A stretch of 64,000 bases of DNA from Thozetella sp. PMI_491 (Eukaryota > Ascomycota > Sordariomycetes > Chaetosphaeriales > Chaetosphaeriaceae): assembly GCA_021432635.1 (NCBI GenBank), contig MU270018.1, positions 565,579 through 629,578 of the forward strand, read 5' to 3'. Positions 10,150 through 22,291 of this stretch are shown one piece after another (within the stretch, counting starts at the first letter, position 1; every line of letters begins with the position of its first letter). Made by a program: the position numbers and the translations under genes. The notes beneath the pieces were generated by a model. That model was not told the origin of the DNA. It ran no database searches and saw nothing but the letters and a program-made list of their open reading frames with translations.

Positions 10150-13107
10150 GGGCCGGCGGGCACCAGAACGAGGCTGGAGCTTCGAAGGAAGCCACCTTCC
10201 GCGCCTCAGGCGTCCCACGCTTTGAGTCTTACCGGGTTCGATTTGCCCGGTCTGACATGGTCTAGCCAGCTCTTCTACCTGCTAGCAGGACCCGAGGGAG
10301 GGTGTTGGGGTACCGCCGGGAGGCACACATGTAAAGAATGGCGGCTGCTCTATGTATAGTCTCGAGGGCCGTGGGTTCACGACCCGGGCCTCGAGAGTGT
10401 CAGCTTGAGCCCGGCATTGTACCACCAAATGTTTAACCCTCCTCACGAGCCCGGGGTTTCAGCCGCGACACCTGAGCCGTCGCCTTGCGAGACGGAGCTA
10501 GGTGACTTCCAGAAACCCGGAGACTATACCTCTTCCAAACATGAACTCTGCCAACTCTTGCGCAAGCTGTGGGGCTAATTCCCCTAGTGCATTTGATAAC
10601 GGCTTGTACCGTGTCCTGCGTGTTCTGCTTGCTTGCTGGCATGCTTGCCTTGTCTGTGCTTGCTTCTGGGGGCCAATGGTCTGACGTGGGCCTTGTAATG
10701 AAAAGATGGCAGGGGCTTTGAGCCTCCCAGGACCGAAATTGCAGAGTGGTACGTACCTCCAAGGAAGCGCCGGGCACGTCCGCAACGAGGCGTGACAGGG
10801 GAGGCGAGAGACAGAGCTGGTGCCATGTACACACCGGTCCAGCTGCGCGTCTGTATCGCTTCTAGAAAGCCCGTCAGGAAACACGGGCGCTCGTACAGCA
10901 CGGGCCGTTAGCAACCAGCAGACGTTGCTCTGTTTCTGGGGCTTCATCGACAAGATCACGCCGATTTACCCGGCCTATCAAACCGTCGAATCTGGGGGAT
11001 ACGCTGCAAAAGCTTGGTCGGTGCTTGTCCATGCGCCGGCGTCTCGCTCCACATAAAGAGTGGCCCTGGTCCCCTCCCCATTTTCGAGGCGGCAGATAAT
11101 GGAGCCCCTCCCACGGCCCAATAGATCGGCATCTAGGCCTAGAAGCATGCACACCCATATTTTTTTCTCTGGGCAGCGTTCGGGTTCTATGGGCTGCTGG
11201 CTGCTGACGACCCCAGGTGCTGACGGGCCCTGGCGCGCCCGCGAGCCGCGAGCCGCACTAAATAAAGAGGCAGCCCAAAGACGGCACAAACAAGCCTCTG
11301 GCGTACATAGGCGCACTACCCGAACGGATGGCTGGAGACCAGCCACGACGACATGCAGAAAGCATCGCGACAAGAAAGAGCTACATAGTAGGAGGCGGCT
11401 GGGGTGGGGTGTGCGCGGCCAAGGAACAGCCGAAGCGTGCAATCACGCTCCCCACCTTCATAGCCATCCCAGACAGCTTCATCATCTTTTAAGCATGCTG
11501 TAATTAGCGAACCAGCTTCGCAGGAGGTACTCCGTACTTCTATGAGCTGCGCTGTGCGGCCTGGCCCAGCTGGGGGACCCGCGCGTGGATACTGGCAGGA
11601 CTGGCATAGGGAGCCGTGCATAGCAAAAGGGGCTCGCTCCGCCGCCCTCTGGATGGGGCGACCCCGGCCGGTGGAGATGGACCTGACCCTGGCGTACCAC
11701 CGTTTTTGGGGGCAGCGTCCCGGAACCTAATCTTGGGAGATGGGCCGGCACCCTTGAGGAGGTCCTTGGCCTCCCCGTTGAGTCGGGGGATCCAAAGAGA
11801 CAATATAACGGATCGAATGCAGTGCTCATGATGGGAGCTTTCCTCTCTTGAAAGAGAACCCCTCCCCCTTCTCCTTCTTGCCGCCTCCCCCGTGTTAGAC
11901 CTCGACGCGACTGATCCCCGCGCCTCCCCACTCCTCCTTGCTTTGTCTGGCATTCTTTTTTGTGCGTACTTTTTATATTTTGTTTCTCGCCGCGGAGTTT
12001 CGCCCGTCCCGTCCGTATTCCCTCTCTCCCTCTCGACTACATTGCACCCAATTACTCTTTGGTACCAAGGTACTTGGGCGGAATCGTGGGCACCGATCCT
12101 GACCAGGTACGCTCCAACGCGGCTTCTGATTTGTCCAGACCGGGGTCTCCGTCCCCACCCTCCCAGCCCATGATCGATGTGCTCTCCGTACCTGCCGTAG
12201 CGCGCGACTAACAAGGAGACGGCGACCCAGCAACACCGACACCGCCTGCGCACCCACCCAAGTCGAGCCAGTCCGGGACATCAAAGCCCTGTCAATTTAG
12301 GGGGTGGCCCAGCGTCCAAATTTCTAGCCCCCTTTTTGTCTTCCATTCCCAGCAAAACCGCCCCAGGAGGCATTTCGAACACGCCTTGGGCTTGTCGCAT
12401 CCCAAGAACCCGCAAGCCCGCGAATCTGCGCAGTCCTTACCGATAGCGACTAGCTCGTTTACGACCTTGCCTCTTTTATTTTTCGATCTAGTTCTCCTCG
12501 TTTTTCTTTCTCCTCCCCTCCCGCCGCCCCTCCTTATCTTGGCAGATCGGATACCCGTGCGTGCGTTCCTACTCTCTCGACCGAAGGGCCCCCCCCGACA
12601 CGTCCGAGAGCGAAATACACGCAAAGAAACGGCTGCCGTCTGCGAAAAAGGGCGCCCACGACTTCTCCAGGCCAAGAGGATCGCATCTTCAGACCAAAAT
12701 CTTAACTCGGCTCCCGCTCGAGCGATCTGCCGCCTGCCATTGGTAGTTTCGAGTATCGACCTCGCACCACCTCCTTTTTCAGACTGTGAGACGGGGTTGC
12801 TGGCTGCACATCCTTGCGTTTCATGCTGTAACAGCACGCCAGCAGACCATTGGGGCAGACGAGACAGCCACCGCCGTCCACCGCATCCGCCTCAGGCAGC
12901 ATCATCTTCGGCGCGACCTCTTTTGCCGCAGGTATCCCCGAACCAGCACTGCGACATCGTCACCGCCGCCCGAGTTGTCCAGCATAGGCGTCGGAGGCTG
13001 CTCCATACCACGCGACTCCGTTGTTGCGTTCGGTCTGGATTTGGCGTCGCGTGAGTGGCGCCTGCTGGCTGTGAGACATCCGCCCTCTCTTCCAACCACC
13101 GGATACC
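10150..13107. other. Long gene-free region upstream of SPA2
   Basis: Nearly 3 kb between the SSU72 stop and the SPA2 start. The SSU72 3' region is followed by featureless sequence; from about 11,860 on there are pyrimidine-rich stretches (for example 11,935-12,060 and 12,440-12,560) typical of fungal promoters, and a probable long SPA2 leader. A two-codon ATG-CTG-TAA upstream ORF lies at 12,823-12,831. No gene is supported. Confidence 0.55.
12823..12831 (+). promoter_or_regulatory. Minimal upstream ORF before SPA2
   Basis: ATG CTG TAA, a two-codon ORF, is about 280 bases upstream of the SPA2 start and appears to be the only ATG in the last 280 bases of the leader. Whether it is in the mature transcript is unknown; a leader intron could remove it. 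Confidence 0.25.
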
Positions 13108-16025
13108 ATGAACGCCGCCCGCAATGCACCTAATGCACCGTTGTCACCAATCTCATTAGGCGGAAGCGAATGGTCCTACCCCCCCATGGAAAACGACGGC
13201 CCCTATCCCAACAACCGAGGTCAACTCATATCACCACCCAACTCTGGAGGATCAGCCCCGATGAATGGGTTTCCACCGGGGCCCAGGAGTGCCGGCGGGC
13301 CCTCCCCGCCGCCGTCCGTCGGCCGATCGAGCACCGCGACGAATCTATACGCGAGGAGCGAGAGCGGGAGAAGTCAGCGGGAAGAGAACCAGGAGGTCAT
13401 ACTCGGGGAGCATTATGTATCGCTCAAGCGCTTCTTGTCCGCCACGTCGCGCGACGGCAAGCCGAACCCTCCGCCCAATAAGGCCCGCGACAAGCTGCAG
13501 CGCCTTACGGGGGTGCAGTTCCTCGAGCTCAGTACCGATGTCTTTGACGAGTTGAAGCGCCGCGAATCGGTCGGCCGCCGGCCCGCAAACGGGAACGGCG
13601 CCAACTCGCCTCCCCCCTACCTACTTCCAGAGGACAACTTCCACCCGAAACGAAATCAAGCGCGACAGAAACTCTCCTCCCTCGGCCCTCCCCGCTTTCG
13701 CGATCTTGCTACCGACGTCTTCTGCGAATTGGAACGGAGATACCCCCGTTTTGTAGAAGGAGATATCCCAAGAGTGGGAAGTCCCATGTCGGTCCGCGGG
13801 CCATCGAGCCGATCGCAGACTCCAGTAAACGGCAATGGCTTCCCTCCTAGAGGACCTAGCCGTGTCCGGCGCCCGTCTGAGGCCAGCTCAATACGAAGCG
13901 TCCGCGCTGGTCCCATGAACGGCGCCTACGGCAACAGCGTGCCGCCCTCCCCAGGTCTTCCAGGTGACTACGGGCGGCCGATGGCGAAGCAATTCCAGAG
14001 CAACACCATTGTGCCAAACAAGAGCACTATGGTGGAGGAGGACGACGATCTACTCAGCCCCACGAGCCCTCGAAACCGTGAAGACGGTTTTGCAGTAAAA
14101 GAGATTCCCAACAACCGAGGAACGAACCAGAGCGACAGCAGTGACAGGAATCCTCCGTCTGAGGTAAGAGTGAACCGTTTGGTCGACTCCTGAGCAAACT
14201 ACTAACTCCCGCTGTTCCATAGACCGATAAGAAGCTCATTGAGGAGTACGAAGGACAGGTTCGGGAGCTCCGTGGGAAACTAGACGAGATGGAGGACGAC
14301 ATGAAGAAGAAGCAGGACGAGATGAACGGCATGCTGGACGGCGAGCGATCCAGAGCAACCGCAGCAAACATGGAGAGGAAAGAGTGGACTGACGCTCGTC
14401 TAAATTTGGAGAACCAGCTGGCGGAAGCGCAGAATTTCAACGATACGCTCCAGCGCCAGCTGGATAACATTCGAAATGAGCACGCGAACGAGGTCCGGGC
14501 GTTGAGGGATCAGATCGAGGACGCTCGGCAATCGGCGCCTGCCCCTGGTGGACAAGCCAACCCCGAGCTCGTGAGGGAGAACCAGGAACTCCGCATGTCC
14601 CTGAAGGAGCAGCAGCAGGTAACTGAAGAAGTCCGCCGCGAGGCACAAGAGTTCCTACGAGAGATGCGGGTGCTCTCTCAGCAGAGCGGCTCGGCCTGGG
14701 AGAAGCAGTCAGAGCTGGAAAAGACCATCGAGACACTCGAAAGCGAGGTTCGAGACTGGAGAAACCGCTACGCCCAGACGAAGACCCAGCTCCGCAACAT
14801 GCGAGCCTCTTCGCTAGGCCTCACGATCGAACAAGACGCTGCCAAATATGTACGCGAAAAGGGGTTCACGCAAGAGAACGGGTTGGTTAAGGACGTCCAC
14901 GTCACCAAATTCCAGATCGCCATTGATGAGCTCTTGCAGCGCGCGCGGGTCGATGACCCCGAGAAGGTGGTTGACTCTATGAAAGCAGTCGTGGTCAGCG
15001 TGCGCCGGATAACTAAGGATATCGACGAATCAGCTCCCGGCGACGAGGGGTTGATGCAGCAGCAAGCCAAGCTGAAGGGTCGGGTCTCGTCGACGGCCAA
15101 CAATCTCATCACGGCATCCAAGAACTTCGCTGCGGCTGCCGGCATCTCGCCCGTCTCGCTGCTCGACGCTGCTGCCTCCCACCTAGTGGCGGCCGTTGTA
15201 GAGCTGCTCCGGACGGTGAAGATTCGTGCCACGCCTGCTGGTGAGCTGGAGGACGATGACGACGGGACCATGACCCCGGTGGATTCGACCGGCTTCTTTT
15301 CGCCCAGGAGCCGAGCAGAGAGCCAGAGCCAGATCTCGAGTGCCGTCTCTACCGCCATCTCCACCCAAGACTCCCTGCCGCCTCCGCCGCCCTTCCAGGG
15401 ACTCGGCGGTAACCGTGGCTCGGCAGACTCGTCCGCCTACAGCCCGATCAGCTCGCCCAGAGAATCGTACTCGTCGCGCCGCCCTGCTTCCCGCGGCGGC
15501 CCTTTGACGAATGGCACAAACGGGGGCTATAACGGCATGGCGTACATGGGTATGAACAAGAACCTCCCGAATGCCCCCAACGGTGGGGGCTACGGGGGTC
15601 GTCAGCAACAGACCGCACGAGTTGAGGACTTCCGAGTCTACCTCCAAGATCAGAGTGCCATCCTGGTTGATACAATCCAGAACCTCGTGCAGCTTATCCG
15701 CAATGATGCCAGCATCAACCAGGTCACGGACGAGATAAACGTGATCACCGACGTGGTGGGCAAGGTAGTTGTCGAGAGCGAATCATTCGGCCCCAGCGGC
15801 GCGGCTCTCGTAGAGCGCCTTGCAAGCTGTCGCCAGCGGCTCTTGGAGGCCGGCGATCGCGGCATGGACCTCGCTGCCGAGGGCAAGGACCCCAAAAGCC
15901 GCGAGTGGCGCATGTGGACCCAGACGCTACCTCCCATCGCGTTCGAGATTGCCAAAGAAACCAAGGGGCTCGTCCAGCGAGCCGACGACCTACTGACGAG
16001 TGATGGCGCTGACGACTTTGCATGA
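13108..16025 (+). CDS. SPA2: Polarisome scaffold protein Spa2
   Basis: Scaffold of the polarisome, which gathers formin and MAPK components at hyphal tips and septation sites. Exons are 13108-14163 and 14223-16025 (59-bp intron with CTAAC branch site), giving 952 residues. Two Spa2 homology (GIT/SHD) repeats lie at about residues 101-150 (HYVSLKRFLSATSR then VQFLELSTDVFDELKRR) and 177-213 (RNQARQKLSSL then FRDLATDVFCELERR). A long coiled coil covers about residues 355-555. After a Ser/Pro/Gly-rich linker the C-terminal region (about residues 810-945) is the conserved Spa2 C-terminal helical domain, starting at RVEDFRVYLQDQSAILVDT. Length and order match filamentous-fungal Spa2. Confidence 0.92.
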
Positions 16026-17411
16026 ACAAGATGATGGATACGAACTCACTGTCTCCTTGGGATGTTGGGAAGACAACCACCACCACGAGAACCTGCTCCG
16101 GATTCGAGAGATGCCCCTTTTCTTCGCTTTTTTGTTAGCTTGCCCTTGATACCCCCCCAATCATGGCCCTGCTTTTTTTTTCTGGCTCGTCTTGTCGTCT
16201 GGTTTTGTGGCACCCTTATTTTTTCGCACTTGGACGCTTCGCCGCTCCAAACCCTTTTTTGTTTTCCGCGCCTTCGCCTGCATAGGACGTGCATATATAG
16301 ACAGACAGGATGGGTAGGATAGAGTTGATTTCTCGTTCCACTACGAGAAAAGGGAGATAAGGAGAGAAACGGAAGTGGAAAGGACGCCTAGTTGGGCCTG
16401 GTGAACCTAAATCGGAACACGAGCCCCCCCTGTATATAATGTTATTATCTCGTATTGCCAGCCCTGTGGAACCCCGCGGTCGCCACACCGCACCCGGGCA
16501 GAGTTGAAAGCAGCCTATCGACTCTATTCTTAAACTATCTACTTCGTTCATCGCCCTGCGGAGGAATGTTGATTGCCAGGGAGCTTCACGCTACGGAAGA
16601 TCTCTGCGCATAGCTCTTAACCCCCACCATGTGCTCCCACGAGGGTCCAATGGCATCGCTGCATGAGGTGGTAGAAGGGAATCGTGTTTTATTTATAGCC
16701 AAGCCGTGTGTTCGTGATGTTCCTCGGCAAGGTATTCCAGCCCGGGGTACCGCATGTTGTGGCATGTAGGTTGCATCGCGCCGGGACGGTTGTAAAATGG
16801 CCGGCTACCTTGTCTCTGGGACCTAGACTGAAAAGCCGTTACACTAAATATGTACCACACAGCGGGGCACCTAGTTTATCATACGTGAAACAGGCTTCGC
16901 ATGCTCCCGATCCTAGTGTACCGAGTGTTTTCCGCAGACTCCTCTATCCCGCGCGGTCTTAAACCGGCGACTGCATGTCTTGTTCAACTTGATGCCGTTG
17001 CGACGCCTCGGAGAGCGGGAGAGTAGACAGATTTTTGTCCAGTTCCCTATTATTACCAGTCTATTGCCAGTATATAGAAGGACAGGCGTCGCTATTAATG
17101 CGATATCCTTCTCGAGACTACGCGCTTCTAGCTAATATTATATCTTTGTCTTGTGGCCCGCGCAACCCAGAAATCTGAGGCCGTTGCGCCGGCCTTGACC
17201 CAGTATTTTCTATAAAATCAGAGATGGCCGTATAGGCACCCAAGTGACTCGTGCAAAAGAGAACCATGTTCCCGTTGCAATCTCGTATGCTCGTGAACGT
17301 TCCAACCGTGCCTGCCGTGTTCGTGTAGGTATCATAACAATGCGTCACAACTCCGAAGGTATGCACAATACTCCAAAGACAATGCCGTGCAAAGTCAGAA
17401 TGCAAAAGAAC
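16026..17411. other. Convergent spacer between SPA2 and the MFS gene
   Basis: About 1.4 kb between two stop codons. It begins with T-rich sequence likely to be the SPA2 3' untranslated region and becomes more AT-rich from about 16,850 to 17,130. I see no gene, RNA or repeat. Confidence 0.6.
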
Positions 17412-19694
17412 TTACCTCTTTCTGCCCAGCAGCGGCGACCGCTCATCTTCGGAGTGCTCCTCATCGGCAGCATTTAACTTATCGAGCAAGCGTATTGAAG
17501 CCGGGTCCGCCCGCCCGAAGTCCAGCTCTTCCCTCTCCAGCGGAGAGTAGACGACCTCCGACGCGACACCGATTTTGTCGCCAGCATCCTTGGCTACTGT
17601 CCGCTGCTTGTACGTCGAAAGGGCCAGTGGTAGGGTATCGTCCACCTCCTGCTCTTCTTCCGTATCGGTATCGACAATGGTGGTGGTACCACTGCGAGGG
17701 TCGTCGTTCTCGATGATGAAGTAAGCCGGGATGGCGCCGACCAGAGCGACGGCTGCAAGGAGCCACCATGGTGCGATGATGTACCCGTGCTTCAGACCCA
17801 ACGTGAACACCACTCCCGTCAGCGCAGGACCGATGGCACGGCCTATGCCGGAGAAAGAAGTTGCGAAGCCGTTCAGCGTGCCGAGGATGCGCAAGGAAGA
17901 GGCAGAGTTGGTGAGCAGTATTGTGGTGCAGGGGAACCCGATGATGACGGCAGCGCCTTTGACGAGCAGCAGGAAGAGGAAGGCGCCGAAGCGAGCGGTA
18001 TCGTCCTGGATCAGGGTTGTGTATGGGATGAGGAAATAAACAGCGGGAAAAATGAGACCTGTGTTGCTGGTCAGTATGGGGTCTAAAATTGTTCTCTCAA
18101 GGTTGAGCACAGGGGAAAGGGGCAACATACAGGCTGCCTTAAAGCACCTCAGGACGCCGTAGTATCTGCACAGAGGTGGGAATGCCACGAACTGGATGAT
18201 GCCACAGGCGACGCCATACACGACGGAGATGACTCCAATCCGATCAGGCTTAAGACCGAACCCTCCCGAGAACTTGAACGGCAAGTGCGTGTTCTCATCT
18301 GGTACGTAACGCTGGTAGCTCAAAAAGACGGGTAGAGCCTGGTCGAAGGCGACCGAATGGAATGCTAAAAAAGTATACGAGATCAGGTTGATAATGGTCT
18401 GGCTGCTGAAGACTTCGGCCATGGTCGGAGCTTCTATCGAGACCCGAATCGCCTCGTCACTCGTCATGGCGGCGCGCGAGAGAAGGGGCGCTGTGGCCTC
18501 GTCATCAACAAATGAGCGCCTGTGCTGGCGCCGTGAGGCCCGCGGCCGATGGAAGGGTCGCGTTAGCTTCTCTCCGAGCACCAGTCCCCAGTCTTTCTTG
18601 TCCCGCTTGCTCTCAAGAGTCTCCCGCAGGAAGAGGAGGCCTGTAAGAGAGGAGACGAAGAAGACACAGCAGGCCACGAGGTTCGGCAGGGCATAGGGAT
18701 ATTTGTTGAAAAACTCGCTCTTCCCAAACGAGTCTGGGAACTTCTCGGCGGGTGTGGCGAAGAAGCCACCAAATGCGGGCCCGAAGACGCTCCCGATAGA
18801 CCAGACCAGAGGCATAAGGGAGAATGCCATGGGCTGGAGCTCCTTTTCCGGTACCATCTCGGCCACCATGGTTCGGATGATACCCACTATACCCTGTTAG
18901 CATCCGATACCACGCTATGCTTGGTTACCGTCCCGTTGGTTCTCTCACCGTTGCCATTTCCGCCACCCATAACAGCTCGAACAGTTATGGCCATCGTCAG
19001 GCTTGTCGACATTCCCCAGATGACAAAGCAGACCATGGTGCTGAGCAGACCGATCAGGATAATTGGTTTCCGGCCAAACCTGTCCGATGCCCTACCCCAC
19101 GGAACAGCCGTCATGCTCTGAGAGATGGAGAAGACAGCGCCGGTCAGGCCAGCCCATCGGGGAACCTCATCTTCTGGCACGCCAAAGCTCTTGATCATCT
19201 CAGGGAGGTAAGGGAAGACCGACGTCAAGGCGAGCGGTTCGGCGAACCGGGCAACAGCTATGGGTTGTATTAGTTTCTAGTTCGTCGGCTGTGGGAAAGG
19301 CGCTTGGGGTAACAACGCCTTCCTATATGCCCTGGCGTCTCCTCTGACTCGCGTGACTCCTCCTACAATCCCGTTGCCGCCACACAACTCCGTGGTCCTG
19401 CTATGTGCGTGAGAGTCTCACCAGCGGGCCAGGCTCGCCACTCACCGCGGGAAGAGAGACCTGGCTAGCCAGAGGGTCATACTAAGGCCACGACCTGGTA
19501 GCCAGCACTAGAGAGGGCTTGACTGGAGCTTGGGCAGGGAGGCATCATGCTCCAGGGCAGACCAAGACACGATCGATATGCGAGCAGATGTCATGACGGT
19601 AGCTATTTAGGAAGACGGTATGAATGAGCTTACCTAGGATGGCGAGCTGTTGCTTTGGCAGCTTAGGAGCCCGGTTACTTGGCTTGTGGGACAT
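17412..19694 (-). CDS. MFS transporter, ZIFL1/Ycr023c-like
   Basis: Twelve-span major facilitator of 590 residues. Exons (transcript order) are 19634-19694, 18949-19257, 18131-18886 and 17412-18058. The N-terminus KLPKQQLAILAVARFAEPL leads into TM1, followed by the loop 2-3 signature WGRASDRFGRKP. A cytoplasmic loop with RRQHRRSF and a serine-rich segment separates the two six-span halves, and the C-terminal tail is hydrophilic with an ERSPLLGRKR end. The family matches plant zinc-induced facilitator-like proteins and yeast Ycr023c; substrate unknown, likely a vacuolar or plasma membrane exporter. Intron 1 is unusually long (376 bp). Intron 3 (18059-18130) is 72 bp, in frame without stops, but removing it restores a continuous membrane span. 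Acceptor of intron 2 was chosen to give NVGIIRTMVAEM. Confidence 0.9.
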
Positions 19695-20821
19695 GGTGAC
19701 GGACGGCGTCACAGATGTACAAGAGGAAAATGTGTAAGCTTCGTAGGCGGGGGCGAGGCTCTCGGCTTAAGCAAAAGGCGGCACCCTCTTTCAACTGCCC
19801 AAACACTTCGAGGGGAAGGGGAGTCGAGATGGGGAGTCAAGTAAGACAAGAGAAAGGAAATGTAGGAACCAGAGCCTCTCTACACCCGGTCTCGTCTCGG
19901 AAGCAAGATCAACGTCTCTCACAGCAGAGCTGAAGGAAAGGAAAATGAGGAAACTGGAAGACACTGGTCTTGTCGCCGGTTTAAGAGGGAAAAAACAGTC
20001 ACAGTCACGGGAGTGACCGGTCCTAGGTGTGTACATAAACCAGGGAAGGCGAAGTGGGTCTTAGACTAGGCGCAAGGTGCGGCAGACGTCCGATGGCGTC
20101 TACATAGCCGACTCTGACTGGCTGCTTGTACCAGGTCAGGCTAAAAGGAGGCCCGTTGAGGCCTTGTCCGCCAGCCATCGTCAATCCGGGGAACGAGGGT
20201 CGGTAGCAGCCGATGTACGTTCTACGAAGGGGCAGCATGTGCATAGCTAGCTGCATGGTAGCACGTCGTATTGTGCGTGTCCCCCGGTCCAGCCCAGAAC
20301 AAACTGTTCTGCGGGAGGGCGGGAGAGACGCTGTCCGTCACGTTCGGCAGCACCTCGTTCGGCCACCTGCGCGCCACTAGTTCGCGCAATTGCGTTTGGT
20401 GTGAAAATCTCTGCGCGAATTCTGCATGAAAGGCTGGCGGGACCCGGTGGGCATTGGTGTGTGGGGAAAAAGGGGGGGTGTTGGTTGATGGGCTATGAAG
20501 TCAGTTAGGTCTGGAGCCTTGGGCCTTGGATGGCAAAAGAGCGCAAGGGAGGGGGGTGGATTGTTGTGAACGGATTCCGCCTAGTGAGCCCTGCAGGTTG
20601 CAGGCTCGCAAGTCCCGTGGCGGGCTCGTCCGCAATCGGCGCCGAGATGGTCCTAGCCTAGTTTGCGTAGACCATTATTGGCTGGCCGCCCGCCGCAGCG
20701 CTTGTCGACGGTTTTGGAGGCTGGGTTGGGGGAGAGACAGGTTGGGGGCGATAGCGTCATAGGGCCCGGGCGCCACCGGCGGGAGGACTACGGAGTGCTA
20801 ACCAGTTTTTCAGTGTTCGTC

Positions 20822-21133
20822 ATGGAAAATGCTTTGTCTCGTAATAACCCCAACGTATGGGGAGGCAGTAATTACGCCCCAGTCCCTGCATCGCCCCCCC
20901 CAGCCGGCATCAGCGGCACCATCGGCAATGAGCAGCCGCTTCCCCAGGCCCATGTCTTGGAATCGTTCGCCCAGAGCTGCGCGTTCGCGACGGTGGTGTC
21001 TGATTCTTTGTCTAATACAGGGGCAGAGGGGACCAAGGAGCATGGGAAGCTGGGGCTGGTGGGCAGGAGGGTGGTGGTGGATGGCATCACGAGGACGCCC
21101 GGGTGGCTGCCGAAGCTGACAGAGGAGCTCTGA
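20822..21133 (+). CDS. Uncharacterised short ORF (doubtful)
   Basis: An ATG-initiated frame of 103 codons with mixed, protein-like composition in its second half (VVSDSLSNTGAEGTKE, then RRVVVDGITRTPGW). I recognise no family, signal peptide or membrane segment. The opposite strand is open over the same stretch, which is common in GC-rich DNA, so chance is the leading explanation. It is listed only because it is one of few ATG ORFs of this length in a long spacer. Confidence 0.15.
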   Translation: MENALSRNNPNVWGGSNYAPVPASPPPAGISGTIGNEQPLPQAHVLESFAQSCAFATVVSDSLSNTGAEGTKEHGKLGLVGRRVVVDGITRTPGWLPKLTEEL

Positions 21134-21871
21134 AAGCAGCAACAGAGCTGCAGCCCCGTGGACCGGTGTTGGAGCAATCCATGATTTCACCGGCCCCTTT
21201 GATATCCCCAGCGAGATGCTACATACCGCTATCGGTCATTTAAATAAATAAGAAAATGACCGGCCAGTAAGGCGAGAGGGAAAGCGCTGCGGGCAAAATG
21301 GGCTGCACCTGCCAGCCTGCCTACAGAAGAGGGGTCGAAATGACAGCCCAGCCGCGCGACCTCCGCCTAAGACGCAAGAGGCAGCTGCTCAGCGGTGCGG
21401 CGACCAGGCAAAGGGCTCTCCCCCTTCAACGCCTGCCATGGCCGCACCCGTCCGCCCATCGCACCCATGAAAAGACATCTACGGGTAGCTGGTTGGGTAT
21501 CACTGTACCGAGAATTAGGTAAGGTATTGTATGCAGGTAAAGTTCGTATGCAGCTGGCAGGCAACTGTGTGGATCGGATCTCTTGGCCTGAGGCATCAGT
21601 CGCCTGGCTGGATTGCGTGATGTTATCTCGGTTTGACGATCAAGCTTGTGTACATACGATCCCTCAAAGCGACATCGAACGCCCTGGTGGTCTGCTTCGA
21701 TCTTCTTCACACACCACTAGACCGCACACCGAGGTAGCAGTAGCCCTCATCGTTGAACTGTAACTCCCAATGACGGGCAAATCGCATACTGTAAGTAACC
21801 GTTAGCATCCGCCCAAACCTGCCTACCCTTCCTCCCCCCGCCTCTTACCCTACCCTACCTACCCCCCCAAT

Positions 21872-21883
21872 CCCCCCCCCCCC
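21872..21883. repeat. Poly-C tract
   Basis: Twelve consecutive C bases within a pyrimidine-rich region in the promoter side of the M28 peptidase gene. Confidence 0.8.
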
Positions 21884-22291
21884 GCGCCGCACGCACCGCG
21901 GCTCTGGCTTGGGTTTTGGCCGGATCCGATAAGCCGATTTGGGTGTTGCGCCGAACGCCTGCCTTTCCCACCAAGCCACCACCATTCGCTGGGTGGCAAC
22001 CACCTCGCTGAGCACCTGAGCCGAGACTTTGAGTCACAACACCACCGCTCTGGTCCTTTTACATGGTAGAATCTGCGGGACGATATTTCCGCTGATCGAT
22101 TGAGCGGCTTCGGAGCCGGCCTGCATTTCTGGCGCTGTTTCTTTTCTCTAGTCCCCGCTTCTTCAGCACTTACGGCCCCAGGCGCGCGCAGGCTCGCTGG
22201 GCGGTGGCTGGATTGAATTCAAAGGACCCCGAGCACGCGCGGCGGCTGACTGTCCCAGACCCAGGCTCCGTGCCTCGACGGCAGCGAAAAG

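Larger units (their letters stand above)
19695..22291. other. Divergent intergenic region, MFS gene to M28 peptidase
   Basis: About 2.6 kb with the promoters of two divergent genes. It holds one weak candidate ORF (20822-21133), a 12-base C run at 21872-21883 inside a pyrimidine-rich stretch, and no recognisable repeat or RNA gene. Confidence 0.55.

Noticed and set aside
10226-10250. GGGTTCGATTT sequence like a tRNA T-arm
   Set aside because: The stem does not pair over five bases and no acceptor, D-arm or anticodon arm could be placed upstream.
21855-22037. Minus-strand glycine/arginine ORF over a poly-C region
   Set aside because: Simple-sequence artefact of a C-rich tract.
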